From the NCBI GenBank assembly GCA_965212595.1, contig CBDBVE010000012.1:27535-91534 (forward strand): a stretch of DNA of 64,000 nucleotides, read 5' to 3'. Shown here piece by piece: positions 44,198-53,372 of this stretch (position 1 is its first letter; each line of letters begins with the position of its first letter). Origin of the DNA: Poritiphilus sp965212595. Lineage in GTDB: Bacteria > Bacteroidota > Bacteroidia > Flavobacteriales > Flavobacteriaceae. A program made the translations under genes and the position numbers. The notes beneath the pieces are model-generated. The model saw only the letters and a program-made list of their open reading frames with translations, had not been told where the DNA came from and ran no database searches.

Positions 44198-46159
44198 ATG
44201 AGAAACCAATTGATAAAGGCCCTAACAGTCTTCATAGTCTTTTTATGGAGTTCCCAGGGCGCTATTGGCCAGATTATCGATTTCAGCAGCGAAAACCCCT
44301 ACAAGCAAGTATTTGTTCAAACAGATAATTTTGGAGTCTCTTATCTGGATAAACTAGAAGCCTGGTATCCACAGGCGAAATCAGATTCTCTTAAGTTCTC
44401 TATGCTCAATGACCTGGCTTACTATTGGCATACACGAAACCTGATTAAAGCATTAGATTTTACTGAAAGGGGACTCAAACTCGTGGAAGCCAGACAAGAC
44501 TCTTTATGGGAAGGCCGATTTCAAATAACCCAGGGTGCCATCCTCCTTCGAATGGAAAAGCTTGATAGCGCAGAAATTGTTCTGGAAGCGGCCAGGAATA
44601 AGGTAAAAAAAGAAGATCTCCCATTCCTGCACACCCAACTAGGTTATGTCTATGAACGGCGCGGTTTATTGGGTAAGGCCGCTGAACATGCCATGGAGTC
44701 ACTGCATCTGGGAAGGGAACTTAAAGATAAGAAAGCGATGGCGTTGGCCTATAGCGATCTTAGTAATCTTTTTTGGAAACAGTCGAAGTTTAATAAGGGC
44801 CTGGAATACGGCTTGAAGTCGGTTCAATTGTTCGAGGAACGCGGGATCAACGACCTGGATTACGATTTTACGCTTTATGTAGTTGGTAATAATTATTTAG
44901 AGCGTAAAGAATATCAGAAAGCACTGAATTTTTATGAACATTCCATTGCTATTGGGGAACGTTATGGCTTTTATAACAACCTAAGCGATGTATACATTTC
45001 ATTAGTAGATTTATACGCCTATCTCAAGGAGTATGAAAAAGCCGAAAGCGCGGGTGAAAATGCATTGAAATACGCCGAATTGCTTCATAATAATTTTATG
45101 ATCATGCGCTCCTGGTTGTCTATTGGAAAACTTCAAAACCTGGAAGGAAAATACATTTCCGCAATTGAGAGCCTACAGAAGTGTATTGAGGTAGCGACGG
45201 TCGACTTTGGAGATGAGTTTTATCTTAGTCAGGCATACGAAAGCCTTGGTAAAGCCTATGCCGGAAACCACAATTACAAGGAGGCATATCAGGCATTCGC
45301 TGAATACGATAGGTTAAAAAACGCCATTTTTACGGCTGAGGCCGATCAGCGTATTTCGCTGCTTCAAACAGAATTAGAAGTAGCCCAAAAAGAAGGTACG
45401 ATTGAGTTGCAGGAAATGCAAATTAAAAAACAACGGGGCAGGCAAACTTTTATCACCATTGTAGCTGGCCTTTTGCTGCTAATGTTGATTCTACTTTACA
45501 TCGCGGTTGGCAATAATATCAGAAAAAACAAACTACTTGAAAAGCAGAATAAAGAAAAGGAATTCCTATTAAAGGAAATTCATCATAGGGTTAAGAACAA
45601 TCTTGAGATTGTTTCGAGCCTTTTGTCGCTTGAAGCAGCTCAGATCAATGATCCTAAAATTATTGAATCAATGCAGATCAGTCAGGAAAGGGTGCATAGT
45701 ATGAGTATGATACATCAAAAACTTTATCAGGGTAAAAGTTTGTCCTATATAGAGATGAAAGATTATTTTATAAATTTAAGCAGCTACATGCTTCATACCT
45801 ATGGTGAAGAAGATAGAATTGAGGTGTTTTGCGAAATGGATGAATTGGAGCTCGACGTAGATATTGCAATCCCAATCGGACTAATCGTAAACGAATTGCT
45901 TACAAATGCCCTCAAATATGCCTTCGTTGACAGGGATTCTGGAAACATAACGATAAGTCTGCAGAAATCCGGTCCTCAACTTCACCTGAAGGTGGCTGAT
46001 GATGGAATAGGTAGATCTTTGGAAAGGGAAGAGGCCGGAACAGGATTTGGAACCAGGCTTATACAACTACTTACAAAACAATTAGATGGTAAAATGCAGC
46101 TCACCGTACAGGACGGTACAGCTGTATCTTTTGAATTTCAACTCCATAAAGCCGCTTAG
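44198..46159 (+). CDS. TPR-containing HisKA_2 sensor histidine kinase
   Basis: 653 residues from ATG 44198, which begins a signal peptide (IKALTVFIVFLWSSQGAIGQ); the frame is open to 44081 but that part looks non-coding. About five tetratricopeptide repeats in the periplasmic part precede a coiled coil, a membrane helix and a HisKA_2 region with the phospho-His in LLKEIHHRVKNNLEIVSSLL, then a HATPase (NELLTNALKYAF, DDGIG, GTGFGTRL). It signals to the LytTR regulator that starts 2 bases later. Confidence 0.92.
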   Translation: MRNQLIKALTVFIVFLWSSQGAIGQIIDFSSENPYKQVFVQTDNFGVSYLDKLEAWYPQAKSDSLKFSMLNDLAYYWHTRNLIKALDFTERGLKLVEARQDSLWEGRFQITQGAILLRMEKLDSAEIVLEAARNKVKKEDLPFLHTQLGYVYERRGLLGKAAEHAMESLHLGRELKDKKAMALAYSDLSNLFWKQSKFNKGLEYGLKSVQLFEERGINDLDYDFTLYVVGNNYLERKEYQKALNFYEHSIAIGERYGFYNNLSDVYISLVDLYAYLKEYEKAESAGENALKYAELLHNNFMIMRSWLSIGKLQNLEGKYISAIESLQKCIEVATVDFGDEFYLSQAYESLGKAYAGNHNYKEAYQAFAEYDRLKNAIFTAEADQRISLLQTELEVAQKEGTIELQEMQIKKQRGRQTFITIVAGLLLLMLILLYIAVGNNIRKNKLLEKQNKEKEFLLKEIHHRVKNNLEIVSSLLSLEAAQINDPKIIESMQISQERVHSMSMIHQKLYQGKSLSYIEMKDYFINLSSYMLHTYGEEDRIEVFCEMDELELDVDIAIPIGLIVNELLTNALKYAFVDRDSGNITISLQKSGPQLHLKVADDGIGRSLEREEAGTGFGTRLIQLLTKQLDGKMQLTVQDGTAVSFEFQLHKAA

Positions 46160-46161
46160 AT

Positions 46162-46896
46162 ATGGAAAATGAAACACGTATACTTATTGTAGAAGACGAT
46201 ATGCTAATCGCCGCTAATATATCCTTGCAGTTGTCTAATTTAGGTTATCAGGTAACAGGCATGGAATCTAAAGGCGAACTGGCAATCTCACATGTTGTAA
46301 ATAACCCTCCAGACATCATTCTTATGGATGTAAATCTAAAGGGTGAATTAGACGGAATAGATACTGCCAAGCGCATTCAACAAACGCAGAATATTCCTAT
46401 TGTATACCTAACCGCCAATAACGACGAGCATACTTTTGCCAAAGCGAAAGACACACATCCTCATGCATTTATCTCTAAACCCTTCAATAGACTAAACCTA
46501 CAACGCACCATTGCACTTGTAGTGGAGCAAATTAAAGAAAAAGGCAGGTTAAAGGAGCAGATAGATTCAAACCTACAGGTGTTGGAAGATCGCATTTTTG
46601 TAAGGCATAATGGAAAGATGGTAAAAATACTTCTGGATCAAATCCTATATGTGGAAGCAGAAAGAAACTACTGTAACATTGTTACTTTAGAAGGTAGATT
46701 TTTAGTGGTAAGTACGCTGAAATCTATTGAAAAAGAACTGCCGGCAGCCTCATTTCTGCGGATACATCGATCCTTTATAGTAAATATTATAAAGCTCGAT
46801 GTAGTGGCCGATAATCACATAGAAATTGATAGGAAGGTTATTCCTGTAAGCAAATCGTATCGCGATAACCTAATGGGAAGATTGCATACCATCTGA
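46162..46896 (+). CDS. LytTR-family response regulator
   Basis: 244 residues. The receiver has the phospho-acceptor Asp56 in IILMDVNLKG with the acidic pair at 12-13 and Lys in SKPF. The LytTR DNA-binding domain (about 135-242) shows ILYVEAERNYCNIVTLEGR and FLRIHRSFIVNI. It is the cognate partner of the preceding kinase, and its targets may include the divergent secreted-protein cluster. That link is an inference from position. Confidence 0.93.
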   Translation: MENETRILIVEDDMLIAANISLQLSNLGYQVTGMESKGELAISHVVNNPPDIILMDVNLKGELDGIDTAKRIQQTQNIPIVYLTANNDEHTFAKAKDTHPHAFISKPFNRLNLQRTIALVVEQIKEKGRLKEQIDSNLQVLEDRIFVRHNGKMVKILLDQILYVEAERNYCNIVTLEGRFLVVSTLKSIEKELPAASFLRIHRSFIVNIIKLDVVADNHIEIDRKVIPVSKSYRDNLMGRLHTI

Positions 46897-46913
46897 CTTT
46901 GCTCAATTAAGAA

Positions 46914-47522
46914 TCAAGGCATTTTTTTACGCATTTCTGAGGCGATCGATTTGGACCCTGAATTTCCTTTTTCAAGCTCTTTAACGATTCTCGGATGATC
47001 ATGTTCCCTTCCCTGAGAGAGTTTTGAAGCCGCCTGTATTTCATCAATACTGATCTGAAAACCGACTATCCCTCTAACCTGCCTAAGGGTTTTGGGAGAC
47101 AGATGATCCAGGGAAATTGGCTGTTCCGAACCTTTTTCGTATTTATCTACCAACTTGCGAAGCGAATCCATTACCGCATCCTTATCCAGAATAGTGAGTT
47201 TCCCATAAATATGCACTGCGATATAATTCCAGGTGGGAACCTCCTCTTCAGCGTACCAGGAAGAGGAAACATAGGTATGCGGGCCATTAAAAACGCATAG
47301 TACTTCTTTGTTTTGCGAGAAACTTTTCCACTGTGCATTTGCTTTAGCAATATGGCCCACCAGAATATCATTTCCTTTTGAATCCTGATCAAGTTCGAGC
47401 GGTATGTGGGTAGCCCATGGCCGGCCATCTACCTGACTTACTAGCAAGGCGAAGGCATTTTCTTTTAAGAATTCCTTGACTTCAGATAGGTTTTCATTTT
47501 TGTATTGCGCAGGTATATACAT
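46914..47522 (-). CDS. PaiB-like FMN-binding protein
   Basis: 202 residues from ATG 47522 (MYIPAQYKNENLSEVKEFL), the usual start of the family; the frame is open to 47600 with an unlikely extension. FALLVSQVDGRPWATHIPL, FNGPHTYVSSSWYAEEEVPTWNYIAVHIYGK and RQVRGIVGFQISIDEIQAASKLSQ are the PaiB/FMN-binding split-barrel blocks. The name 'negative transcriptional regulator' comes from Bacillus PaiB, and here a flavin- or heme-binding role is as likely. It is convergent with the LytTR gene. Confidence 0.9.
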   Translation of the reverse strand: MYIPAQYKNENLSEVKEFLKENAFALLVSQVDGRPWATHIPLELDQDSKGNDILVGHIAKANAQWKSFSQNKEVLCVFNGPHTYVSSSWYAEEEVPTWNYIAVHIYGKLTILDKDAVMDSLRKLVDKYEKGSEQPISLDHLSPKTLRQVRGIVGFQISIDEIQAASKLSQGREHDHPRIVKELEKGNSGSKSIASEMRKKMP

Positions 47523-47689
47523 CAAAGCTTGTTTACAATACTCAAAATTAGCATAAGCAAAACATCTGACATAAAAGAGGCCATACTTTTTACAACCCAT
47601 CCATCAATTTATACAACTCAGTAGGTCTTTTTTTAGGGATAGCTGTAACTGGCAGAGATTTGCCGAATAAACCATTAAACAGAAATCCT

Positions 47690-48313
47690 ATGAAAAAAGT
47701 ATTCGTAATCGCAGCCTTATTTGTGGTGTCCTTGGGAATAGCACAGGACAAATACACCAAAGGAATGCAGAAAGCCTTTGCGCTTTGGCAGGAAAATAAA
47801 CCTCAGGAAGCTTCAAATCTTTTTGAACGCATTGCCATGGCCGAAATGGACAATTGGTTGCCATCTTACTACGTGGCTCAGATAAATACTGTAATTTCTT
47901 TTGGGGAAACAGACAAAGAAAAGCTCACTCAGCAGCTCGAGAAAGCGCAGGAGTTTATAGATCTGGCAAAAGCCATTTCCCCAGACAATCCGGAAATCTT
48001 AATTCAACAGGCTATGATCCATACAGCCTGGATCGCCTTTGACGGATCTACCTATGGCCCAACCCTTTCAGGGAAGAATGCTGTGCTGTATGCTCAGGCC
48101 CTACAATTGGCACCGGAGAATCCCAGAGTTGTTTTCTCAAAAGCAGAATGGGATATGGGCTCGGCCCGTTACTTCGGCAAAGATATTGCTCCGTATTGCA
48201 AGGACGTAGAACGCTCCTTAGAACTTTTTGCTAACTTTAAACCAGAATCTGATTTTCACCCTAACTGGGGAAGTGATCGTGCAAAACAGGTCTCCGAAAG
48301 TTGTGGAAAATAA
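47690..48313 (+). CDS. Secreted TPR-like protein
   Basis: 207 residues from ATG 47690, with a signal peptide (MKKVFVIAALFVVSLGIAQ). The mature part carries helical repeats (MQKAFALWQENKPQEASNLFERIA, LEKAQEFIDLAKAISPDNPEILIQQAMIHTAWIA, YAQALQLAPENPRVVFSKAEWDMG) that fit tetratricopeptide units. A partner protein is not apparent. It is directly upstream of the LytS-like kinase gene, 34 bp away, and may be in its operon. Confidence 0.75.
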   Translation: MKKVFVIAALFVVSLGIAQDKYTKGMQKAFALWQENKPQEASNLFERIAMAEMDNWLPSYYVAQINTVISFGETDKEKLTQQLEKAQEFIDLAKAISPDNPEILIQQAMIHTAWIAFDGSTYGPTLSGKNAVLYAQALQLAPENPRVVFSKAEWDMGSARYFGKDIAPYCKDVERSLELFANFKPESDFHPNWGSDRAKQVSESCGK

Positions 48314-48347
48314 GCTATCAGGTAGCACAAAATTTGATTCATTCAAG

Positions 48348-49682
48348 ATGATAAGATACCTCAGAAAGATATTGATTACCGGTTTAGCCATAGGTATTAT
48401 ACTTGCCTTTGTCTTTATCGGTATTCAAATGCTTTCCGGGCGTGAACTAAATTTTGATCAGGCCCTGCTAAGAGAGATAGGCTATTATATTCTCTATTCG
48501 TTAGTACTTACGCTTATAAATAACGTCTATTTTGATTATCTAAATCACAAGGTCGTATGGAAAAAGTACGCCAGGTATCGTTTGTTAATTGGCGCCGCTG
48601 GCGGAGTGGTACTTACAATGCTAGGCATTTTCTGGATCAGAATATTAATTAGAATGGGTTTTGAAGGGGCCAGTTGGGACGCCTTCATAGCCGGTGAACG
48701 GGCCATTTATTATGTGGTAGCACTCCTGATCACTATTGTCGTCTCTGTTTTTTTTCACGCTATCCACTTCTATCGGACACTACAAGATAAACGCGTAAAG
48801 GAGCAAAAGATCATTGCGGGGACGGCTTCGGCAAAATTTGATGCTTTAAAAAATCAGTTAGACCCACACTTTTTATTCAATAGTCTTAATGTACTCACCA
48901 GTTTGATCGACGAAGATCCGAATCAGGCGCAGCGGTTTACGACCTCCCTTTCTAAGGTATATCGTTATGTACTAGAGCAGAAAAACAAGGATCTGGTAAG
49001 CGTTGAGGAAGAATTGCAATTTGCAAAAACATATGTCAGGTTACTAAAAATGCGGTTCGAAGATGGGATAGTCTTTGATATTCCGGAAAGTTGTAGTAAT
49101 CCTGATGCTAAGATTGTACCGCTCTCTCTGCAGCTTTTACTTGAGAATGCCGTAAAGCACAATGTGGTTATGGCATCGAGGCCTTTGCGAATTACAGTTA
49201 GCGAAAAAGACGGCATGTTAAAGGTAAGCAATAACCTGCAGGAGAAACAGGTGGTTAAAAAAAGCAGCGGTGTTGGCTTACGAAACATTCAACAGCGCTA
49301 TAATATACTTTCAAACAGGAAGGTGAACATTGTTAAAACCGGAACGGAGTTTAGCGTTGAACTCCCTATGCTTACCCGGCAGGTTTCCACGATGGAAACT
49401 CAAAAAACGCATATCGCTGACAAGCGGTATCAGAAGGCCAAAGAAAGGGTTGAGGCTATTAAAGGCTTTTACGGTAATTTAACGGCTTACTGCATTGTAA
49501 TACCTTTTTTAATGTGGCTCAATTGGTGGACCACTAGTTTTCCCTGGGTTATTTTTCCAATCTGCGGGTGGGGATTTGGCCTGCTCATGCACGGGATGGA
49601 GGCCTATGGTTACAATCCATTCCTGGGCAAAAGATGGGAAGCAAGGAAGATTAAGGAATTGATGGAAAAGGATGATTTTTAG
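48348..49682 (+). CDS. LytS-like sensor kinase with C-terminal 2TM domain
   Basis: 444 residues from ATG 48348. Four membrane helices lie in the first 140 residues. A His_kinase (LytS-type) domain with the phospho-His motif LKNQLDPHFLFNSLNVLTSLI and an HATPase-like part (LLLENAVKHN, GVGLRNIQQRY) follows. The last 85 residues are a 2TM domain with the signature RYQKAKERVEAIKGFYGNLTAY and NPFLGKRWEARKI. The same domain follows as four free-standing proteins. The regulator gene at 51178 closes the set. Confidence 0.9.
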   Translation: MIRYLRKILITGLAIGIILAFVFIGIQMLSGRELNFDQALLREIGYYILYSLVLTLINNVYFDYLNHKVVWKKYARYRLLIGAAGGVVLTMLGIFWIRILIRMGFEGASWDAFIAGERAIYYVVALLITIVVSVFFHAIHFYRTLQDKRVKEQKIIAGTASAKFDALKNQLDPHFLFNSLNVLTSLIDEDPNQAQRFTTSLSKVYRYVLEQKNKDLVSVEEELQFAKTYVRLLKMRFEDGIVFDIPESCSNPDAKIVPLSLQLLLENAVKHNVVMASRPLRITVSEKDGMLKVSNNLQEKQVVKKSSGVGLRNIQQRYNILSNRKVNIVKTGTEFSVELPMLTRQVSTMETQKTHIADKRYQKAKERVEAIKGFYGNLTAYCIVIPFLMWLNWWTTSFPWVIFPICGWGFGLLMHGMEAYGYNPFLGKRWEARKIKELMEKDDF

Positions 49683-49825
49683 CATCCTTTTTCTATTTGC
49701 TTAGAGCCTACAATTCATCCTTGAAATGCTACAATTCGGAAATTCGCTTTTTGAAATCGCACTATTAAGCCTGAAATTTGACATGTATTTGAATATGCAA
49801 CCAAGGAAATTTTAAGAAACAAATC

Positions 49826-50107
49826 ATGGAAAATTTAAATAGAGAAGATCGATATTTTAGAGCTAAAGAGCGAGTTAAAGCTCTCAAAGACTTTTATGCT
49901 AGCTTACTGGCTTACTGCATAGTCATTCCGTTTTTAATATGGTTAAACTTGAGAACAACCAGCTTTCCCTGGGCAGTTTTCCCAGCCTTAGGCTGGGGTG
50001 TGGGTCTGATATGCCAGGCTCTGGAAGTTTACGGTCGTAACCCCTTATGGGGAAAACGATGGGAAGAGCGAAAGATCAGAGAATTTATGAATCAGGAAAA
50101 CTTCTAA
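49826..50107 (+). CDS. 2TM-domain protein 1
   Basis: 93 residues made only of a 2TM domain: YFRAKERVKALKDFYASLLAYCIVIP, a second helix and NPLWGKRWEERKIREFM. It is more like the kinase's own C-terminal domain (IVIPFLIWLN versus IVIPFLMWLN, TTSFPW in both) than like the other three copies, which points to a recent duplication. It probably interacts with the kinase in the membrane; that is an inference from context. Confidence 0.88.
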   Translation: MENLNREDRYFRAKERVKALKDFYASLLAYCIVIPFLIWLNLRTTSFPWAVFPALGWGVGLICQALEVYGRNPLWGKRWEERKIREFMNQENF

Positions 50108-50131
50108 ATCAACCTAAAACCAATCTGAGAA

Positions 50132-50434
50132 ATGGATAATTTTAAGAAAGAGAACAAATATTTTCGCGCTAAGGAAAGGGTAGAGAAAATGAAGAAGTTC
50201 TATAGCAATTTAACTTCATATGTTTTAGTAATCAGCTTCCTGGCAATAATTAATTACTGGACGAATGATTGGAGCTATATGTGGTTCTTATGGGCGGCTT
50301 TCGGATGGGGGATTGGGATTATTTTCCATGCTATTGATACCTTCAATTTAAACCCTTTCTTCGGAAGAAACTGGGAAGAGCGCAAAATCCAGGAGTTTAT
50401 GAAAGATGATGAGCAAAGAGAACGCTGGGAATAG
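50132..50434 (+). CDS. 2TM-domain protein 2
   Basis: 100 residues: KYFRAKERVEKMKKFYSNLTSYVLVIS, the two helices and NPFFGRNWEERKIQEFM. The C-terminus is charged (KDDEQRERWE). It is 24 bp after copy 1 and 35 bp before copy 3. Only the RAKERV, FY and N-FG-WEERKI positions are strictly shared with the other copies. Confidence 0.88.
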   Translation: MDNFKKENKYFRAKERVEKMKKFYSNLTSYVLVISFLAIINYWTNDWSYMWFLWAAFGWGIGIIFHAIDTFNLNPFFGRNWEERKIQEFMKDDEQRERWE

Positions 50435-50469
50435 TTAAAAGAATAAATTTATAATAATTGAGAAACGAT

Positions 50470-50799
50470 ATGGAACCGGAAAATTTTGATCAGGAGAGAT
50501 ATAATAGGGCTAAGAAGCGAATAGATGAACTAAAAGGGTTTTATATACATTTTGCGGTTTACCTCGTAGTAAACGCCTTTATTATGATTAATATTTTTAT
50601 TCATGTAGATGACAAAGCAGATTTCTGGAACTGGGGAACTTTTGCAACAGCTTTTTTCTGGGGACTGGGACTTGCATTTCATGCGTCACATGTCTTTAGT
50701 CTCAATCCCTTTTTTGGAAAAAAATGGGAAGAAAGGCAAATTCAGAAGTTTATAGATAAGGATAAAGAAGAGGCAAGAAAATTTGGAAAATGGAATTAA
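50470..50799 (+). CDS. 2TM-domain protein 3
   Basis: 109 residues from ATG 50470 (MEPENFDQERYNRAKKRIDELKGFYIHF); the open frame starts at a TTG 12 bp earlier. Two helices, then NPFFGKKWEERQIQKFIDKDKEEARKFGKWN. Its stop overlaps the start of copy 4 as TAATG, so the two are translationally coupled. Confidence 0.88.
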   Translation: MEPENFDQERYNRAKKRIDELKGFYIHFAVYLVVNAFIMINIFIHVDDKADFWNWGTFATAFFWGLGLAFHASHVFSLNPFFGKKWEERQIQKFIDKDKEEARKFGKWN

Positions 50800-51152
50800 T
50801 GGAAACACCATCTGAACGTTACGAACGGGCCAAGAAAAGAGTAGAAGAGATAAAGGGCTTTTACAAGCACCTAAGAGCCTACATTATAATAAATTTATTG
50901 CTGATCCTTCTTGCAAACGGACTATTGAACTTTATTACTTTTGAGGGAGAGCCCTTGTCTGAAGATCTTTTGCGTTGGATGAATTATAACTTTATAATTA
51001 CCCCGGTGCTATGGGGAGTAGGATTAGCAATTCACGGAATTTACGTATACAGGCATAAGCTGAAATTTCTAAAGAACTGGGAAGAACGCGAAATACAGAA
51101 ATATTTGAAGCAAGAGGAAGACGAGGCCAAAAAGTTCAGGCGAGAAGAGTAG
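50799..51152 (+). CDS. 2TM-domain protein 4
   Basis: 117 residues from ATG 50799, which gives the TAATG overlap; ATG 50790 is also possible. ERAKKRVEEIKGFYKHLRAY opens the domain. The loop between the helices is longer than in the other copies and acidic, and the closing motif is degenerate: HKLKFLKNWEEREIQKYL. It precedes the response regulator by 25 bp. Confidence 0.88.
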   Translation: METPSERYERAKKRVEEIKGFYKHLRAYIIINLLLILLANGLLNFITFEGEPLSEDLLRWMNYNFIITPVLWGVGLAIHGIYVYRHKLKFLKNWEEREIQKYLKQEEDEAKKFRREE

Positions 51153-51177
51153 CATTATCCGTATTAAAACTAAAACA

Positions 51178-51933
51178 ATGAAGGTACTTATTATAGAAGA
51201 TGAGAAACCCGCGGCAAGAAGATTGGCCCGTCTTTTAGAAGAGCAGGGGATGGCCGTATCGCACATGCTTCATTCCGTAGAGGAGTCTGTCGAATGGTTT
51301 CAGGATAATCCGCACCCAGACCTAATTTTTCTGGACATTCAACTGTCAGACGGACTTTCTTTTGAAATTTTTGATATTATAGAGGTGCATAGCGCTATCA
51401 TTTTTACTACAGCCTATGACGAATATGCACTACAGGCATTTAAGCTAAATAGTATAGACTATTTGTTGAAGCCAATTGATGAGGAGGAGTTGGAAGTGGC
51501 GGTTAAAAAGTACAAGGGTCTTAATAGCGCTGAGAATAAAATGGCACTTGATTTTGAAGATATCAAAAAACTGTTGGTGAATCCTCTCGAGCGGGAATAC
51601 AAAAAGCGGTTCACTGCCAAAGTGGGTCAACATATCAAAATCATCAATGCCGAAGACATTGAATGTTTTTACAGTGAAAACAAAGGAACCTATGCCGCTA
51701 CATCAGATGGAAGGAATTACCTGCTTGATACGACACTTGAAAATCTTGAAAACGAAATTGCGCCGGAAGTTTTTTTTAGAGTAAGCCGCAAATTTTATGT
51801 CAATGTAAATCATATTAAAGACATTGTTTCGTATACAAATTCTCGCTTAAATATCAAGTTAAATCGTTTTAATGAACAAGAAATTATCGTAAGTCGAGAA
51901 CGCGTTAAGGATTTTAAGCTTTGGTTAGAATAA
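51178..51933 (+). CDS. LytTR-family response regulator
   Basis: 251 residues. The receiver has Asp53 in DLIFLDIQLSDG and the KPIDEEEL switch region. The LytTR domain (about 145-250) has EDIECFYSENKGTYAATSDGRNYLL and FFRVSRKFYVNVNHIK. It closes the kinase and 2TM array and is the presumed cognate regulator. Confidence 0.93.
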   Translation: MKVLIIEDEKPAARRLARLLEEQGMAVSHMLHSVEESVEWFQDNPHPDLIFLDIQLSDGLSFEIFDIIEVHSAIIFTTAYDEYALQAFKLNSIDYLLKPIDEEELEVAVKKYKGLNSAENKMALDFEDIKKLLVNPLEREYKKRFTAKVGQHIKIINAEDIECFYSENKGTYAATSDGRNYLLDTTLENLENEIAPEVFFRVSRKFYVNVNHIKDIVSYTNSRLNIKLNRFNEQEIIVSRERVKDFKLWLE

Positions 51934-52009
51934 AGTAGTTTAAAATATTGAAATATAAATTATTAGACCTAACCATAGATTTTTCTTATAACTGCTTTTA
52001 TTGTTAAAA

Positions 52010-53203
52010 TCACCTGTTTTGTTCTACTCTATTATCGTCAAAAGCTGAGGGTAATAATTTTGGAATCAGCTTGATGAAAATTGGTAATAAAACAGCCCCC
52101 CCGGGTAGCATAAATATGGCCAGGGAAGGAACACTTTTGAAAATGTCTATGAGTTGATTTTGTACTTTTTTCTTTTCGTTATCAGTGAGGTCTCTGACAG
52201 TAGATTGCGATAACAAAGCTACCAGTTCTTTACTTTCAGATAATTCTTTCTGCAACCTTTTGCTGTTCCTTAGAATTAGTTTATTTACCGCTTTAGACAT
52301 ATTGTCGTAAAACTGCAGGGCCACATTAGTGTCCTTCAAAAAAGGAATTACCTTGGCATTTTTAATGAAAAAATAGGTAACCTCTTCCAAGGCAAGGCTG
52401 ATTTGCTTTTCTTCGAATCCAAGATCTTTACCAATCCCAAAAACAAATTCAGATTCTTTATAGTCCAGGGTTTTGTCTTCCCAAACAGTGAGGCAGGCAA
52501 CATCTAAAAAGTAGCGATTCTCCCAGGGAGACGAATGCAAAAGTAAGCGGTCTCTATAAGCCCCGTCAAAGTTTTGCTTTTCACTATCAATAAAAGTGAG
52601 AGAAGCTTCTAGAAGTTGAATAAGTTTTTTATCGTTTTTGTTTTTTTCCTTAGAATTAAGCGCATGATACGAAATATTGATGGTTAAGAATTCTAGAATT
52701 TGTGCATGTTTTTTAATATTTATTTCCTCATCCAGATAATGCCTAAAGGTTAGTACATCTATAAATAGCAGCGAATTCGTAATAATGCTGTTGAAAGTCT
52801 TACTAATTACGTTGTCTTCCAGATATACCCTGGATCTAATTAGTTTTTCGAGCTGTGAGGAGGTTTGTCTGCCGGTCAGAATTTTGTTAACAAAAGAAAT
52901 TTGCCCAACAGACAGGTCTTTATAGAACTGAAAGATCCTTTCTAAAAAAGCCTTGAAATCCCCTTTTTTTTCTTTGAGTTTAAATGTGAAATACAACGCA
53001 GAAAGCAAGTTGATCTTCGCTTTTTCATCCTCAGACAATTCGTGTTCCGAGTTAATAAACTTAAGAACCTTTGTATTAATACCATACACAAAACCTGTTT
53101 TCTTGAACTCTTTATAAAGTTCTTGAAAGTCCTCAAAAGGTTCGGGATGATCCTTTACCAGATGTCCAAATTTATTGATCCAGCCAGATGCGGAAGGGTT
53201 CAT
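52010..53203 (-). CDS. LETM1-related biofilm-associated protein
   Basis: 397 residues. It has a soluble helical body with a C-terminal hydrophobic block (VPSLAIFMLPGGAVLLPIFIKLIPKLLPSAF) of the LETM1 type. In Bacteroidetes this family is annotated as LETM1-related, biofilm-associated; its molecular function is unknown. It is a single gene on its strand, with a palindrome just ahead of its start. Confidence 0.85.
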   Translation of the reverse strand: MNPSASGWINKFGHLVKDHPEPFEDFQELYKEFKKTGFVYGINTKVLKFINSEHELSEDEKAKINLLSALYFTFKLKEKKGDFKAFLERIFQFYKDLSVGQISFVNKILTGRQTSSQLEKLIRSRVYLEDNVISKTFNSIITNSLLFIDVLTFRHYLDEEINIKKHAQILEFLTINISYHALNSKEKNKNDKKLIQLLEASLTFIDSEKQNFDGAYRDRLLLHSSPWENRYFLDVACLTVWEDKTLDYKESEFVFGIGKDLGFEEKQISLALEEVTYFFIKNAKVIPFLKDTNVALQFYDNMSKAVNKLILRNSKRLQKELSESKELVALLSQSTVRDLTDNEKKKVQNQLIDIFKSVPSLAIFMLPGGAVLLPIFIKLIPKLLPSAFDDNRVEQNR

Positions 53204-53210
53204 TAACTAG

Positions 53211-53226
53211 TTTTTAGGCCTAAAAA
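53211..53226. promoter_or_regulatory. Perfect palindrome ahead of the LETM1-related gene
   Basis: TTTTTAGGCCTAAAAA is a 16-bp perfect inverted repeat 8 bp before the start codon. It may be an operator or an RNA hairpin covering the start region. No neighbouring regulator is an obvious binder. Confidence 0.4.
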
Positions 53227-53372
53227 TAAGACAAAATAAAGCAGCTGCAGACCTTGAAGCAGGTTTTTAATCTACTCTTAATTGCTCTTAAGAATTTTTT
53301 AACACTTAAAACCAAACCCTCACTAGTTAAGCTGCGTAGGTAGGGGTGATTTTAATCTAAAAACAAGTCATA

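Noticed and set aside
47650..47663. TGGCAGAGATTTGC ahead of the TPR-like secreted protein gene looks like a sigma-54 promoter
   Set aside because: Only 9 bases separate GG and GC, whereas sigma-54 promoters need 10; the -24 part is also TGGCAG.
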